From Adiantum capillus-veneris (taxonomy: Eukaryota > Streptophyta > Polypodiopsida > Polypodiales > Pteridaceae), in NCBI GenBank assembly GCA_014529385.2, contig CM043942.1, positions 29,007,469 through 29,071,468 on the forward strand: a DNA stretch of 64,000 bases. Reading direction: 5' to 3'. Below are positions 62,558 through 64,000 of the stretch, piece by piece. The number at the start of each line of letters is the position of its first letter. The first letter of the stretch is position 1. Under the pieces are notes generated by a model. The model was not told the origin of the DNA, did not search any database, and was given only the letters and a program-made list of their open reading frames with translations. A program made the position numbers and the translations under genes.

Positions 62558-64000
62558 TGAAACCGGCTTGTTTAATCCAAAAAGGGCAGTACACCTTAGA
62601 CTTAAACCTTATTTGCTTTCACCCATTTAATTTGTCGCCCACTTTACTTGTACTTTCAAGACACAACAAAAGGAAAAGGGATACAGGTTGCTAGACTGCA
62701 CCTGTATGAGAAGATCAACACCAGATTGGCCCCTAAATAGGCGCCCCTTTCGGTACTTCTTTATTCTTTGAAAGAGGGAATAAAAGCTGTGGTTCCCTAC
62801 AAGCTGCCCCGCACAACCTTGGCTGAATTTCAACTGTTTTGGCCCGATTTTGGCAGCATAACTGTACTAGGACCCTTCTCAGTCAGTATTCCCACGCATT
62901 GGATAACTTTCCCGACGCATACGGGCACTTTGCAAAACCTGGCGAGAATCTGCAGCACGCTGAATTCTCTATTTTCTGCCCCGAAAATGCGCGAGATCAC
63001 CTGTACAACGGTCCCCTCGTGTCCCCGAACCTCTTGGGGGTATTAGGGTCCGTTTAGAACCAAAACCCTAAACCTGCAAAAATACACAGCAGGCTGTAAT
63101 GCACTGTTTCGGGCTCCGTTTTGCGTGCCGGTCGCATCCGTAGCAAGTCTTCTAGCTCCCGCACCTGTAGGGATACTTGCCCTTTGAATCGGACGAGATT
63201 TTGCATGTGAAACCTCTCCGAATTACCTGTACCTGCGGGGGATTAGCCGCTAGCTAATCTAGTACCTGTGCAAGAGGCTCTTGCCTCGACAATCGCGCAT
63301 GAACCCACACAGCTGTACATTGGTCAATTGAAAAGCCCACTAGAGGGGCATAACATACTGCCATAGGGGAGAGAGAGGGCAGTGCGTAGCGTGCAGGGCA
63401 TCACTCCTGGCACCGCACTGTACATAAGAGGGAAAGGAAGCACTCCATAGCTCTCAACTTGTGACAAATTGCAAATGAAGGCCTCTCCCATTTTTCTGCA
63501 TGAGGCAGGTTCATGAAAAACTGCAAATCAGTGCCCATTTTTCTGCATGAGGCAGGTTCATGAAAAACTGCCACTTGGCGCTTTTACAAGCATTTTCTTG
63601 TTTCGGGTTCGCCGCTTAAAAATATCTCAACCGACGCGTCAGTTGACTTTGCGGCAGAGTTATAAAATGTTTCCCTTGTCAACCCGGAGGTAATGATGCG
63701 AACACATTTTCAGGTCCCAAAATAGTAGTTCCCTAAATTTTAGGAGATGCTGCCATTATATCTTTCTAGGTCATCTGACCCTCTTTGTACACTGCAGCCA
63801 CACCAAGAACTGAAATGTAGCCTCTGTAGCAAAGGATTCCACTTTGGCTAGTCAATGACCCCACTTTGGCTAACCATAGTCCTTGTCCAACCTTAGTGCT
63901 CTCTTGCCCTCAGGCCTGGACTCCCTCTGAATAGTTCCACACTAGCTATGCAATGTAGGGCAGTTAGATTTCCCGAGGGGTGTTTCCAAATAGTGAAAGT
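62558..64000 (-). repeat. Gypsy2 5' LTR, incomplete at the window end
   Basis: It starts TGAAACCGGCTTG and matches 57630-58790 in order up to the end of the window. It includes about 260 bases (62830-63085) absent from the 3' LTR and a short tandem duplication of CCCATTTTTCTGCATGAGGC near 63490 and 63534. Confidence 0.93.

Larger units (their letters stand above)
57630..64000 (-). mobile_element. Ty3/gypsy chromovirus-type element, gypsy2, internally deleted, runs off the window
   Basis: The 3' LTR is 57630-58848 (minus TGTCACCAGCGTG...GCCGGTTTCA). The 5' LTR starts at 62558 and is not finished at 64000. The polypurine tract (minus TTTCAAGAGGGGGGTA, 58849-58864) is identical to that of gypsy1. 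The primer site (62534-62557) matches a Glu-type tRNA rather than Met. Gag is joined directly to RNase H: zinc knuckle, protease and reverse transcriptase are absent. The integrase and chromodomain remain. The five bases before the left end are TAAAG; the matching duplication lies outside the window. Confidence 0.93.

Noticed and set aside
1-64000. tRNA, rRNA or snRNA genes
   Set aside because: I saw no complete cloverleaf-type sequence and no rRNA-like conserved blocks. The tRNA-like pieces found belong to SINEs and primer sites.

Overview
The window looks like nuclear DNA of a large, repeat-rich plant genome. The evidence is plant-type mobile elements: a CACTA (En/Spm) DNA transposon, a DUF659-type hAT fragment, chromodomain Ty3/gypsy elements, Ty1/copia elements primed by initiator-Met tRNA, a tRNA-derived SINE and very frequent (CT)n tracts. 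A fern or other large-genome seed-free plant would fit, but the species cannot be settled from the sequence. I see no intact host gene, no tRNA or rRNA gene and no CRISPR array. Two host-type gene relics remain: a tropinone-reductase-like SDR (1905-2634, +) and a nepenthesin-type aspartic protease (15421-15842, -).

Layout. 1-6444: old sequence with a foldback palindrome, the SDR relic, a SINE-like segment, a hAT transposase relic and a ~64-bp minisatellite. 6445-15232: one complete CACTA transposon with a GAT target duplication. It holds arrays of ~172-bp units that are themselves palindromes, flanked by TTAGG-like tracts, then a decayed TNP2 transposase gene and a second Transposase_24-type gene. 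15233-28815: mostly non-coding, with the protease relic, a deleted copia derivative (17765-21638), a TRIM-like LTR plus primer site (24410-24565), a SINE with target duplication (27551-27701) and many microsatellites.

28816-64000 is a nested block of LTR retrotransposons. A non-autonomous family (called LARD here) has ~1.0-1.2 kb LTRs starting TGTCACGTG and ending CACCTTACA. It occurs as copy A (31580-47639, +, target duplication ATACG), copy C (47827-53925, -) and copy B (53926-57629, -). A diverged relative, copy D, lies at 28816-31574. Gypsy1 (33209-40237, -, duplication AGAAC) sits inside copy A. Copia1 (42221-46905, -, duplication GAGCA) sits in the right LTR of copy A and itself carries a 174-bp MITE (43083-43256, duplication CTATGCAT). 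Copia2 (50089-53513, -, duplication GGTTA) sits inside copy C. Gypsy2 (57630 to beyond the end, -) cuts into copy B and has lost everything between gag and RNase H.

The most distinctive items are the LARD family, whose copy B holds an intact 368-residue ORF of a kind I do not recognise, and the palindromic satellite inside the CACTA element. Every recognisable transposase or pol gene carries stops, frameshifts or deletions, so nothing here appears autonomous. All element boundaries given come from matching LTR or TIR ends and target duplications read directly in the sequence.
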